Below the pieces are notes generated by a model, which had not been told where the DNA came from, did no database searches, and saw only the letters and a list, made by a program, of their open reading frames with translations. From Haematobia irritans (Eukaryota > Arthropoda > Insecta > Diptera > Muscidae), in NCBI RefSeq assembly GCF_050003625.1, contig NC_134400.1, positions 60,454,066 to 60,518,065 on the forward strand: a stretch of DNA of 64,000 bases, in the 5' to 3' direction. The position numbers and the translations under genes were made by a program. How positions within the stretch are numbered: the first letter of the stretch is position 1; each line of letters starts with the position of its first letter. This document shows positions 44,073 through 54,509 of this stretch, in pieces.

Positions 44073-44606
44073 CGAGGGCAGTTCGGATACTTCTTAGCCT
44101 AGCACAAAAAGCGAGGTATAAACAGAAAAAAGTTAAATGTTTTGGAAACTTTTATCTCTGTTATGAACACATGTTAAATTTTGTTTCGATCTGGCAACTC
44201 GTTCACAACAACAACAGAAATTGTAGCCAAAGTGCATGATATGGTATTAAATGATCGACGAATAAAAGTGGGTGAAATTGTTAATATCATGGGCATCTCA
44301 AATCGAGTCCATTTAATTTTGCATGAAGAACTACAGATGAAAAAGCTTTCTGCAAGATGGATGCCGCATAAAAAATTCCTTGCTGGCAAGCGTTTTACTT
44401 CAAATGAAGATGCAATTACAGTTGTAAACCACTATTTTGAAGACCTTGAGGAAAACTATTTTAATCAAGGAATAGAATTGCTAGAAAAGCGTTGGACTAA
44501 GTGTGTTGAAGTTTCAGGAGATTATACTGAAAAATAAAATATTTCTGAAAAACTAACTATTCTCTTTCATTGATATTTAGGCTAAGAAGTTTCCGAACCG
44601 CCCTCG
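44073..44606 (+). mobile_element. Deleted mariner element (534 bp)
   Basis: TA|CGAGGGCAGTTCGGATACTT ... AAGTTTCCGAACCGCCCTCG|TA; TIR about 28 bp with a few mismatches. Encodes only the remnant described below. Confidence 0.92.
44181..44537 (+). pseudogene. Mariner transposase remnant lacking the catalytic core
   Basis: A 118-codon open frame joins the second helix-turn-helix region (VAKVHDMVLNDRRIKVGEIV, ISNRVHLILHEELQMKKLSA) directly to the C-terminal tail (KFLAGKRFTSNEDAITVVNH, LLEKRWTKCVEVSGDY). The entire DD34D nuclease domain and the first N-terminal helix-turn-helix are gone, yet the fusion is in frame and free of stops. There is no good ATG at its start. It cannot catalyse transposition; whether it could still bind DNA or interfere with mariner activity is speculation. 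Confidence 0.88.
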
Positions 44607-44608
44607 TA

Positions 44609-45162
44609 CTCCTTGTGCGAAAATTAAAGCAAATCAGGGCAAAACTACCCAGCTAAAACTAGATAACCACATCTCATTACGATTTGCATTACCAGGAGTA
44701 AAACTGTCATTACCCATTGCATTACATTGCGGTGAGTTATAATGACTAACTTATAATGACAATTATAAGTACTTATAGGTAATTTTAGAATTCTTATTGT
44801 CAAAATGAAATGCAGTTTGCTGTTAATGGCTTAATAAATGTAATAAATGATGGCATCATTAGGTATAATTATTCATAGTTGAGCATTTACTTAAAAAATC
44901 AAAAAGAATATAACGGTAATTCTGAAAAATTTTCCGTTAATGAATATTCTTCACAAATATTTCATAATAATTGTGTTTTATATTAATGACATTACCATAT
45001 TATGTTTTAAACAAATGCTTTATGATACCTCATTCATATCACACTTCCAGTATCCACTTTACCTAGATTTTAACAGTCATTTGCCTTATAAAAAAGGAAT
45101 TCAAAGTCCACTTTCGAACCTAATGTGAATGGGTATATTATAATCAATTCCCCTAAACAACC
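44609..45162. other. Unassigned AT-rich stretch
   Basis: Contains a TTATAATGACTAACTTATAATGAC direct repeat pair (about 44735-44765) and nothing else I can name. Confidence 0.4.
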
Positions 45163-45164
45163 TA

Positions 45165-45368
45165 CACAGATTTCATGAAATTTCACGAGAAATTTTCCAA
45201 TTAAAGTCTTAATTGAGTTTTAAAAAATATTAAATTAAAAATGTAATTGATTCAACAAATTATTCAATTGAAACAAAAATTAATCATCATTCCTGTGATT
45301 GAAGACATTTCAATTAAAAATTTATTAAATCAAATAATATCGTGATTGAATCATAATTTTTGTTTGTG
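45165..45368. mobile_element. AATTGATT-rich MITE (204 bp)
   Basis: TA|CACAGATTTCATGAAATT ... AATTTTTGTTTGTG|TA. Interior TTAATTGA/TCAATTA words and GATTGAAGACATTTCAATT as in 7376-7674 and 26390-26902. Confidence 0.8.
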
Positions 45369-45560
45369 TACATTAATATCTATTTTAATAATAATTAATT
45401 ATTGCGTCTAATCTTATTTATATGAATATATTAACTTTTTTAATTTATACAATATTCGTTCCTATTCAAATAGTGTCCATATAACAGCATTACACGGCAT
45501 ATTTGGAACCGTTGTAATCGGCAAGTCACAATTTTCGAGATTTGGTTACCTGAGACAATA

Positions 45561-46825
45561 AAGGGTGATACGCTCAAAATTTGGTCAAGGGAAAACGCGT
45601 GTAAATCGGTGAAATCGTTTATTTAAAAAATCAAATTAATTTTTTTTTCAAGTTCAATTAGTATAAAATTCAGGAAAAATATTCAGTTAGGCTTTCGCTT
45701 TTCCAAATCCGAATTGCCGGGCCTCACGCTTGACACCTGCCATCAGATTTTGTACAGCCACCTTGTCCACTTTCTTCGCCGCAGAAAGCCAGTTTGCCTT
45801 GAACTGCTGCTCGTCCTTAGCAGTTTTTGGTCTTCCTTAGGTTCCGCTTGACAATAGCCCAGTATTTCTCAATTGGGCGGAGCTCTGGCGTGTTGGGAGG
45901 GTTCTTGTCCTTGGGAACGACCTGCACGTTGTTGGCGGCGTACCACTCCATGGCCTTTTTACCGTAATGGCAAGATGCCAAATCCGGCCAAAACAGTACG
46001 GAACAACCGTGTTTCTTCAGGAAAGGCAGCAGACGTTTATTCAAACACTCTTTCACGTAAATTTTTTGGCTGACAGTCCCGGAAGCTATGAAAATGCTGC
46101 TTTTCAAGCCACAGGTACAGATGGCTTGCCAAACCAGATATTTCTTTGCGAACTTTGACAGTTTTATGTACTTGAAAATATCTGCTACCTTTCCCCTTCC
46201 TTTTGCCGTATAAAACTCCTGTCCCGGAAGCTGCTTGTAGTCGGCTTTGACGTAGGATTCGTCGTCCATTACCACGCAGTCAAACTTCGTCAGCATCGTC
46301 GTGTACAGCCTCCGGGATCGCGTATTGGCCGTCGTATTTTGTTTATCATCGCGATTTGGAGTCACTACCTTCTTGTAAGTCGATAGTAGACGATACACCC
46401 AGCTTATTTGCGGCATCTCAGAGAGAGAGGTTAGGGTTTCGCTTGAAACTACCGGCAACTCTCTTTGTCGTGTCAGCGGCTTCCGGTTTTCGATTTCCCC
46501 CCGATCCAGACTTCCTTGCTGTCGACAAACGTTCCCCAAACACTTTAATGACATTTGTAACGGTTGATTTGGCAACTTTTAGCGATTTTGCCAGCTTTGC
46601 GTGCGAGTAGCTCGGATTTTCGCGATGCGCGAGCAAAATTTTGATACGCTGCTCTTCTTGCTTGGACGGCATTTTGACAACTGAAGAGTGAATTCCAAAA
46701 TCAAAATAGGAGCAACATTCTACACACACACACTTTCAAAATGAGGGGTGTTCAGGTTTTTTAAATGCAAAATTGAAAGAAATACGTCAAGTTTATATTG
46801 ACCAAATTTTGACCGTATCACCCTT
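45561..46825 (-). mobile_element. mariner/Tc1-group element, DD37E type (1265 bp)
   Basis: TA|AAGGGTGATACGCTCAAAAT ... inverse end AAGGGTGATACGGTCAAAAT|TA; 28-bp TIRs with one mismatch. One minus-strand transposase gene fills the interior. Inserted next to R/S-like repeat DNA. Confidence 0.95.
45687..46672 (-). pseudogene. DD37E transposase, broken
   Basis: From ATG at 46672 (MPSKQEEQRIKILLAHREN): a helix-turn-helix (SHAKLAKSLKVAKSTVTNVI) and a GSGGNRKP linker. Then the nuclease: VVMDDESY (first Asp), FWPDLASCHY (second Asp) and PELRPIEKYW (Glu), with 37 residues between the last two, the ITmD37E signature known from mosquitoes. The C terminus (FKANWLSAAKKVDKVAVQNL) ends at a TAA at 45687. 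Three lesions: an in-frame TGA after NPNLSL (about 46418), a frameshift just after it, and a one-base frameshift near 45830. It otherwise keeps all three acidic residues. Confidence 0.93.
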
Positions 46826-46827
46826 TA

Positions 46828-47240
46828 TAAAAACATGGACCGATATATACCTCTTTCAGCACAGATCTTAATTTACCAAAAAATGCTGATGAAAACTGTG
46901 GCTTCCTCCATACATTCTAGAAATCAAATCGGGGCACTGGTCTATACGGGAGTTATTAAAAAATTACCCAATATTTCCCAAATAAACAAACAGCTCTTCG
47001 CGATCCAAATACCAAAATTTGACATATTTTTATGAACTTAAAATACTCCTAGATTTCTATTATAAATTTTCAATTTTCAAATTTTTCAATGAACCAATAT
47101 TGCCCATCATCGAACTTGAACTGCTTGCAGACAAAGATTTTACGATGCCCGTGATGGAATAAAATGAATGAATTACAATTTGCCTCTCAAGTACCGAACA
47201 CATTCTAAAAGTGTTCTTCTCATTTCTTTGAATCGATTTC
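46828..47240. other. R/S-like debris and AT-rich spacer
   Basis: ACATGGACCGATATATACCT and AAATCAAATCGGGG words near 46835-46940 are weak R-type units; the rest is featureless. Confidence 0.45.
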
Positions 47241-47254
47241 ATTATGATAATAAT

Positions 47255-47552
47255 GGAGCCACCGCGATGCAATGGTTAGCATAGGATCATGAGTTCAATC
47301 CCACTTTCGACCAAACAACAAAAAGTTGTTCAGCGTTGCTGGTGACATTTCTGAGAGTTTGAAAGCTTCTCTAAGTGGTTTCACCGCAATGTGGAACGCC
47401 GTTCGGACTCGGCTATAATAAGTAGGTCCTTTGTCATTTAGCTAAACATGAAATCGGAAAGTACTCAGTGATAAAAGAGAAGTTCGCCACTGTGGACTGA
47501 ATAGTCTAAGTGAGCCTGAAATACCGGGATACCAATATACCCAACCTAACCT
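47255..47552 (+). mobile_element. tRNA-derived SINE, copy 3 (oldest)
   Basis: Flanks ATTATGATAATAAT (47241-47254) and ATTATCAAAATAAT (47553-47566) are a decayed 14-bp duplication. The head has GATGCAATGGTTAGCATAGG with a damaged B box (GAGTTCAATCCC); the tail is CCAACCTAACCTA. More diverged than copies 1 and 2. Confidence 0.9.
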
Positions 47553-47609
47553 ATTATCAAAATAATTAAACGCAAAGTTTTTGCATCTGAGCAAACAAGT
47601 TTCACTGTA

Positions 47610-48098
47610 CACTGAAAAAACAGTGAACCCGCCAGGAAAGTAAATTTTAGTTATTTTTAGAAAATGTTAACTAAACTGTAGTAGAAGCGCAGATGTCCCG
47701 CCGATTTCACAAAAATAAGTAAATAATTTTCGACTAATTCAATATAATTTATTAGACAAAATTAATATTTTTTACTAAAAAAACTTTTGTAGTTTGAAGA
47801 AAACAATGGAATTGTAAATTGCAAAAATGTTTTTAGTGCCATACGAAGTTCAATATGGGCGCATTATTGGTAAAATTTGCAAATTTTAAGAAATTCTGAA
47901 CTATTTTGTGGGGAACACGAATTTAGGTTATCTTTATGCTTCATTTGTGTAAAATTTTTTCCTCTGTTTTATTTAATTTAACTAACATTCGCAAAAAATT
48001 ATTAAAGCCATGGAAACTTTCATAAAACCTAATAATTCTATGAAATAAAATGGTATAAAATGGTGAAATATAGAGTTCACCTTTTTTTTTTTTGAGTG
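47610..48098. mobile_element. D-like TIR element (489 bp)
   Basis: TA|CACTGAAAAAACAGTGAACC ... GGTTC-type inverse end CACTCAAAAAAAAAAAGGTG|TA. TTTTAGT/ACTAAA words inside. Non-coding. Confidence 0.85.
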
Positions 48099-48100
48099 TA

Positions 48101-49267
48101 GTAACGTGCTTAGGAAGAGCTTTATTATTCCTTGATGAAGAAACCGCAATTTCGAACAAATTGATATTTGGGTCACGTATGCAAAATGTGGACTTAAAGT
48201 CAGAATTGGATCTTTGGTATGTCTTTAATGAATATTCATACCTCATTGAATCAATACAGAAATTATAATCATAGCAGTCTATTCCAAAGAATTTTTACTT
48301 TACAAATGAAAGTGCACATAAGTACCACCTAATATCTATCCCTGGAAAGAAATAAAATAATACGAAAATATGAATTTGCGAAAAGAATTTCCAGTTGATA
48401 GAAATCGATTAAGCGAATATCTTTAACTGAATTTATTTATTTATTTGTTTATTCCCAACGGTATATGCACGCAGAGAAGAAACATGATGGCCACAATCAT
48501 ATTTGAAGAGCAAAATAATATGATAGGAGCTATGTAACATTTTCACCTGCAACCATGTTGGATCAGTGAACATGGTTTTGGGAAAAATATAATTGTCCTC
48601 ATCTAAAATGTTATTATATTGATAAAAAGATTTTTTTACATTAATTACAATTTTAAATGCGAGCTAATTGGACATGAAGATTAAGGAATTGGTATTATTA
48701 TGCTATTGAAAAGAAAATGCCAGATACCCATCTTACAAGCCTGACTATACATATGTTTCAGTGTTGGCTAATCCACATTTCCATAGTCTCTAGTAAGATC
48801 TGGCTGGGTGAGATGATTCAATTTGGGTCTTATATGCTAATTTCTTATGGAAATTACATACGAGAATCATTTCTCCCAAGCTGAATCATTTTTCCACCAC
48901 CACTGTGCATCATCTTCTCATATAGCTACAATCCCTTAATCTTATTTTTTCGATTTCAATTTGTTATTACATTACTGCAACAACAGATTGAAATCTATTT
49001 TTAGAGGCTTTTCTGAATTCACCTGATTGGTGAACGATCACACAATGTCTTGCTTCTAGTCAACAACAATTACTGTGATAACTATTTGAAACTGGTTTCA
49101 AGGACACAACAACAATTGTAACGACAATATTAGTAGTGTTTTGTTTACCTTTTACGACGGGCTCATCGTAGCTTACTATTTTTATGTTAGCCTGATATCA
49201 ACGCAGGCTGGGTTTTCGTCCAAATCAATTACTTTACATTAATTACCATTTTAAATGAGAGCTAATT
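48101..49267. other. Long gene-poor stretch
   Basis: No convincing ORF. A direct repeat, TTTACATTAATTACAATTTT (48640s) and TTTACATTAATTACCATTTT (49232-), each followed by AAATG.GAGCTAATT, shows the LTR element inserted in a dispersed repeat copy. Otherwise nothing I can assign. Confidence 0.5.
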
Positions 49268-50050
49268 TGTGACGACCGAAAGTCGGACCTCGTTTTCGGC
49301 CATACAATTGTAATTCTTTTGTCCATTCCATTATATACTATTACACCATTAGCCAAGTGTGTTGTCGCAAGCCACTTGACGTGCTCTATTCTGCCAAGTG
49401 TGTTGTCGTATGCCGCTGGCCGTGATTCCGTTACGTGAGCCTTGACTAATCGTTCAACTAGGTGTGTTGTAGCAAGCCGCTTACCGCTATCGAGACCCTT
49501 AAACCATCGCCCGATTCTAGGAAGTGTGTTAGCATAAGCCACTCGCGTGAGCCGTAAGTTACGAAAACCCGTGAACAATCTGCGGAGTATGTTGTCGTAA
49601 GCCACTTCGTCACGAAACGTGTGATGTCGTAAGCCACAAGTAATAAAACACCTTTTCCGCGACCGTCTTAGCCTTTATACATTCCGTACGAACGAGAACC
49701 GCGGACGTCCACGGTACACCACGTTGACGAAATCCCACAGTCACTTACGCGCTGTGCCACGCCTATAGACCCCAGACCCGACAACTAAACACCACCGACT
49801 CATCACACTAACAGACGAAGTGTCGTACCAGGTCACGTCTCGGCGAAAATTGTTATTCCCGAGGACTAAGTAGGATAACCAACGTACTGCCGACGTAGTG
49901 TCGTCCCAGGCCACGTCAATACATCGCCGGTATTCAATACCGAGGGATCGAGCTGTTTCCACGAAGCCGTGTTGCCAACGACGAAGTGCCGGTCCAGGTC
50001 ACGTCGAGGACTGCAAAGACCAGTAGATAAGGAACATTTACATTAAATTG
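49268..50050 (+). repeat. 5' LTR of Ty3/gypsy element, first part
   Basis: Starts TGTGACGACCGAAAGTCGGA, as the 3' LTR does at 63184. It contains six degenerate copies of AAGTGTGTTGTCG.AAGCCAC (49354, 49393, 49457, 49519, 49583, 49615) and three of GAAGTGTCGTACCAGGTCAC (49816, 49894, 49982). Cut at 50050 by a LINE whose target duplication is TACATTAAATTG. Confidence 0.9.
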
Positions 50051-50157
50051 ATGCTATTCAACCGTCGAACGGAATGGACGTGTTTTTTAATAGCGGATAA
50101 AATCATCGTAATAAGTACCTACTATGAATTTCAAGTGTGGTGGGATATTAGGCCACC

Positions 50158-51223
50158 ATGCAGAGAAATTCAAAGACATCCACTGGGTTGCTAACTTCAG
50201 GGCCCAGTGGACGGGTATCGACTGGAGTTATAAATTTGGGCAATGACCAAGAGTTAGGCCCAATTAGGCGACCGGTAGACGGGTCGACTGGTAGCGACAA
50301 TTTGACAAGTCGAACCTTTTCCAAGGTAGCGGCATCAAAAGGAGGTAATCCCTCACGAAAGAGATTCAAGGAACGCAGAAATGCTTTGTTTATCCTAAAG
50401 AAATTAGGATCAGTCGACCCAAGCACTTTGTCGGCTAAACAAAGCGATTCCTTAAAATGGGCTCAAGGAATTCTTGAGGCTAGAAAAACGGAACGATCAC
50501 CGGATGAGCTGCCATCCTCCAAAATGGATCAACGATCGTTTGCCTCAGTTGCTAAAGACAGCCTTGTGATGGCTATCATAAATAAAGGAGCATTGGACGG
50601 TATGCTTCCAAAGCTAAAATGGGGGGAAATTGAGAATGCTTTGTCTGGCGTCTACTCACAGGTGCCGAAAAAGTTTCCCGGCCCAGATCCTCGACACCAA
50701 GAGGCTGGTTGGTATCAAGGACGATTTAAGCTAGTCGCATTTGAGGACCAGAGGTCTATAGAATGTTTTAAAGCTGGTCTGTTACTAATTGGTGAAGTTG
50801 AAGAGTCGGCTAGATCTAGAGCACATGCGTGGATACCTGCAAACCCTGCTGACCCTGAATCTATTTTAAATAGACTGAAACAATGCAATCCAGATCTTCC
50901 AACAGCTGATTGGAAGGTTGGCCGTTTGGATTAAGGTGTATAAAAACGATCAGCAAAAGGATTCAGAAATGGACAAGCCTCTGTCTGAATCAGAAGTAAG
51001 CGGATCCTCTTGCGAAGTCGAGGGAGATACCAAAGTTGAAGACATGGATAGATACCGTACGCGTGAGGAGGCTTCTACTGCCTCAGAACTCAGCAAAGTT
51101 GAACCTATGGTTATTGCGAGAGTCACCGAGATCTCTGAAGAGGACATTCTTGATGACTCGATTGAAGCGGCTGATGTGGCGGTTGTTGAAAATCTCGATA
51201 GTCCTACGCATGTGCTGCCTTAA
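50158..51223 (+). pseudogene. LINE ORF1 (DUF4780-like), frameshifted
   Basis: Starts at ATG 50158. After a low-complexity N terminus comes RNALFILKKLGSVDPSTLSA, RSFASVAKDSLVMAIINK, GRFKLVAFEDQRSIECFKAG, HAWIPANP and NRLKQCNPDLPTADWKVG. This resembles the DUF4780 domain of LOA-type ORF1 proteins, presumed to bind RNA. A TAA at 50932 ends this frame; the adjacent frame (50918-51223) carries an acidic Ser/Glu-rich tail (WIKVYKNDQQ...), so a one-base frameshift lies near 50920. Confidence 0.75.
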
Positions 51224-51234
51224 AAGTTCTCCTG

Positions 51235-52160
51235 ATGAAAGGGGACATAGTTCTTATTCAAGAACCATATGTTTATAGAAACAAAATATGTGACTTAAGT
51301 ACTCCGGGGTTCAAACTATTGCAGTATACAGGTAATGATGTAATTCGAGCTTGTATAATTGCTAAAAATGAGCTTAACTTTTTTCTGCTTCCTTCAATGT
51401 GCAATGCATACAGTGTCGTTGTCAATTTAGAAATAGCCAAATGCCGAAGATACCGGTCTATATGGGACATGACAGGGAGATGCCTCCATGTGCCGTTAAG
51501 ACCTTAGTTAAGGAGTCACTGAAAACAAAGACGAAACTCATTATGGGATGCGATGCGAATGCGCATCATATTATATGGGGAAGTAGTGATACTAATGCAA
51601 GGGGAGAGTCGCTAATAGAGTTTATTTTGCGTACTAATCTGGTAGTTTGCAACAAGGGAGATGCCCCAACCTTTGTCACTAAAAACAGGCAAGCGGTTTG
51701 GACATCACCTTGGCCTCGCAAGAAATGATATCTGAGTGGCAGGTTTTAAGTGAACACAGCTTCTCAGATCATCGCTACATCAGTTTCAAATTTGATGTTC
51801 ATACCACCAAGACCATATTTCCGCAAAATGTTAGGAAAGCTGACTCGAATAGGTATAGGGAATCGTTCAATATGATGATATCGGAACTACCAGAGACAAA
51901 TATGAGCACTGTGCAAGTTATCGAACACGCAGTGGAGAGGATTACTAAGGCCTTCAACATTTCACTGAAAGCTGCATGCCCTAAAGGGAAGCCAAGGGGA
52001 AAAATGGACCACCATGGTGGTCTACGGAGTTAGGTAATATGAGGAAATCGTGCAGGAAGCTCTTTAACAAAGCAAAATCCACAAGAGCTCCTGTGGATTG
52101 GGACGCTTACAAGAAGAATCTCAGAGGATACAATCGAGAACTTAGAAAGGCTCAGCATAA
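51235..52160 (+). pseudogene. LINE ORF2 APE-type endonuclease, broken
   Basis: Three frames in order encode GDIVLIQEPYVYRNKICD (N-terminal catalytic Glu), MGCDANAHHIIWGSSDTNAR (the DxNAHH box) and SFSDHRYI (the SDH box), all signatures of the APE endonuclease that nicks the target. Two frameshifts (about 51420-51500 and 51700) and a stop (52031) break it. After QHNSWNDYC the sequence jumps to the RT thumb, so roughly 1 kb of RT including fingers and palm is absent. Confidence 0.85.
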
Positions 52161-52164
52161 CTCT

Positions 52165-53704
52165 TGGAATGATTACTGCAGCAGAGAAATGGGCGAAAGA
52201 TAATGGTCTTGGGGTAAATCCTGCGAAGACAGAACTAGTCATGTACTGCAAAGATCGCAAAACTCCCACGGTTAGACCCATTTCCTTAGGGGGTATTGAA
52301 ATTCCCTTTATGGAGTGTGCAAAATACCTTGGCGCTGTTTTGGACAGAAAGCTGAACTTTAAGCTTAATATTGAAGAAAGGGTGAGGAAAGCAACGTGCA
52401 AAAAGGCAATAGGGAAAAAGTGGGGACTAAAACCAGAAATTGTACATTGGCTATACACGGCAGTGGTTAGAGCTATAATGCTATATGGTGTTGTAGTCTG
52501 GTGGCCGGCACTTCACCAGGCGACATGTTTAGACAAAGTTTAGCGTATGGCGTGCTTGTGTATCTCACGTGCATTCAGCAAGACAGGAACAAACTCCCTT
52601 AGTGTCATACTGCATCTATTGCCTTTAGACATTTTGGCAAAACAGTCAGCTGCAACAACGGCTGTGCGATTGCGTGAGCTATCGCTGTGGTCGGAAAAAA
52701 GTTACGGTCACAGTTCGGTCCTCAAAATAATGCCAGATGTGCCTAACGTAGTGGATTACATTTTGGCGAGTCCACTTTTCGACAAAAAGTTTGAGACTCT
52801 AATTCCCAACAGTGAGGCGTGGTGTACACGGACCCCGGGGAATAAAAGATATATAGATTTCTACATTGATGGCTCCAAATTGGATGGCCAAGCGGGTTTC
52901 GGAGTATATTCTAAAGATCTGGAACTTCGAATAGCGAAAAGATTACCTGATCACTGTAGTGTTTTTCAGGCTGAAATATTAGCAATAAGAGAAGTGGTGA
53001 GTTGGCTGAGAAGTAATGCTCCAAGCAATATTGGCATTAATATATACTTAGACAGTAAACCTTCAATAAAATCCTTGGACTCTGTGTTCCTTAACTCGAA
53101 AACGGCCATAGACTGCCGCAAATCTCTCAATGAGATGGCTGAGCAGCACAATATTCACCTAATATGGGTGCCTGGCCATAGGAACATACCGGGGAACTGC
53201 GAAGCAGATGAGCTAGCAAGGCTAGGAACTACCTTACATATTCCAGGGGAACTAGAATCTGTTGGTATGCCTCTGGCTACCTGCAAGCTCTTACTGCCTG
53301 AGAAGGCTGTCATGATGGCAAATGTTCGATGGGAGAATTGTAAGGGTTGTAACGACACCAAGCAAATATGGCCCCATTTAAACTTAAACCGCACACTAGA
53401 TATGCTAGTGTTCTCGAGACGCCAGATATCACTCCTGATATCTGCTATAACGGGTCGCTGCCTGATAGGCGATTTCGCAAAAACTATTGGTGCGAAGTAT
53501 AATGACTATTGTATAAGCTGTCATGACGTGGAGGAAAAGGAATCAATTAAACACCTCTTGTGTGAGTGTCCTGCTTTTTGTGTAAGGCGTAAGCGAATTT
53601 TAGGAGCATATAGCTTTAGATTACTGGCTGACCTGGAAAACGTTAACTTAAGCAGTTTGTTAATGTTTTTGGAGCAATCTGGTTGGTTCCACAAAAGTAA
53701 ATAA
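52165..53704 (+). pseudogene. LINE ORF2 thumb, RNase H and C-terminal knuckle (copy 2)
   Basis: One frame broken only by a TAG at 52541. Order: GVNPAKTELVMYCK, GGIEIPFMECAKYLGAVLDR (thumb), YIDFYIDGSKLDG (RNase H Asp), FQAEILAIREV (Glu), IHLIWVPGHRNIPGNCEADE (His, Asp) and a C-terminal CISCHD...HLLCEC zinc knuckle, ending in SSLLMFLEQSGWF. RNase H after RT places this LINE in the LOA/I group. The missing RT core is represented in copy 1 at 19300-19990. Confidence 0.92.
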
Positions 53705-53841
53705 TAGAGAAGGTTCAGTGGTTAAGACTAGAAGTGCCCATATGTACTAGGTACTTTTAGTTAAATGTGGTATCACAATGGACTGAATAGTCTAAGTGAG
53801 CCTGAAATTTAATCGGGCTGCCACTTTAACCTAACCTAACC

Positions 53842-54196
53842 ATTGGTGCGAAGTATAATGACTATTGTATGAGCTGTCATGATGCGGAGGAAAAGGAATC
53901 AATAAAACACCTCTTGTGTGAGTGTCCTGCATTTTGTGTAAGGCGTAAGCAAATTTTAGGGGCATATAGCTTCAGATTACTGGCGGACCTGGAAAACGTT
54001 AACTTAAGCAGACTGCTAATGTTTTTGGAACAATTTGGTTGGTTCAACAGAAGAAAATAATCGAGAAGGTTCAACGGTTAAAACTAGAGGTTCCCATATG
54101 TAATAGGTACTTTTAGTTAGTGTGGTATCACAATGGACTGAATAGTCTAAGTGAGCCTGAATCTTAATCGGGCTGCCACTTTAACCTAACCTAACC
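53842..54196 (+). mobile_element. Second LINE 3' end joined to the first tail
   Basis: Begins ATTGGTGCGAAGTATAATGA immediately after CCTAACC and repeats 53485-53841 with several substitutions (CATGATGCGGAGG versus CATGACGTGGAGG), so it came from a different RNA or source copy. It encodes only the knuckle end and the 3' UTR. Confidence 0.95.
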
Positions 54197-54367
54197 TACA
54201 TTAATTTGTATTGTAGGTGTAGATGTTCCACTAATAAAACCGATTGTTAACTTTTAAGTCGAAATAAGGCCTTTTCTCTACTCGGGTCAGTACAAATATA
54301 AATTTCTGTGACGAACCCTTCCCCCGCGAGTTATACCGTAGCACACGAGGGAAAATCCGTCGTTACA
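54197..54367 (+). repeat. 5' LTR, second part (contains likely poly(A) signal)
   Basis: Resumes the LTR after the LINE. It has AATAAAAC near 54233 and ends GGGAAAATCCGTCGTTACA, the expected ...CA terminus, one base before the primer site. Confidence 0.85.
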
Positions 54368-54368
54368 G

Positions 54369-54386
54369 TGGCGCCCGAGCAGGGAC
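54369..54386 (+). other. Primer-binding site, tRNA-Lys type
   Basis: TGGCGCCCGAGCAGGGAC differs at one position from the tRNA-Lys-complementary site familiar from several retroelements. It lies one base after the LTR end, where minus-strand DNA synthesis would be primed. tRNA-Lys priming is reported for the Osvaldo/Ulysses lineage, a possible relative. Confidence 0.8.
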
Positions 54387-54509
54387 CTTGAGTAGAGAAT
54401 TGTACAAAACGGTCAAATCTATAACACCAATCGGTTTCAGGTTTAAATACTCTTGTAACACTTGCTGTTAATAACTATATAACTACCAGGAACTTATAAA
54501 ACGACAGAA

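Larger units (their letters stand above)
50051..54196 (+). mobile_element. LOA/I-group LINE (copy 2) plus a truncated second 3' end
   Basis: Bounded by TACATTAAATTG (50039-50050) and TACATTAATTTG (54197-54208), one mismatch. Near full length at the 5' side, but the RT core is deleted. After its CCTAA tail (53841) a second, 5'-truncated 355-bp 3' end begins at once and shares the outer target duplication. Confidence 0.93.

Noticed and set aside
45873..46610. Plus-strand frames opposite the DD37E transposase
   Set aside because: Antisense shadows of a recognisable transposase on the minus strand.
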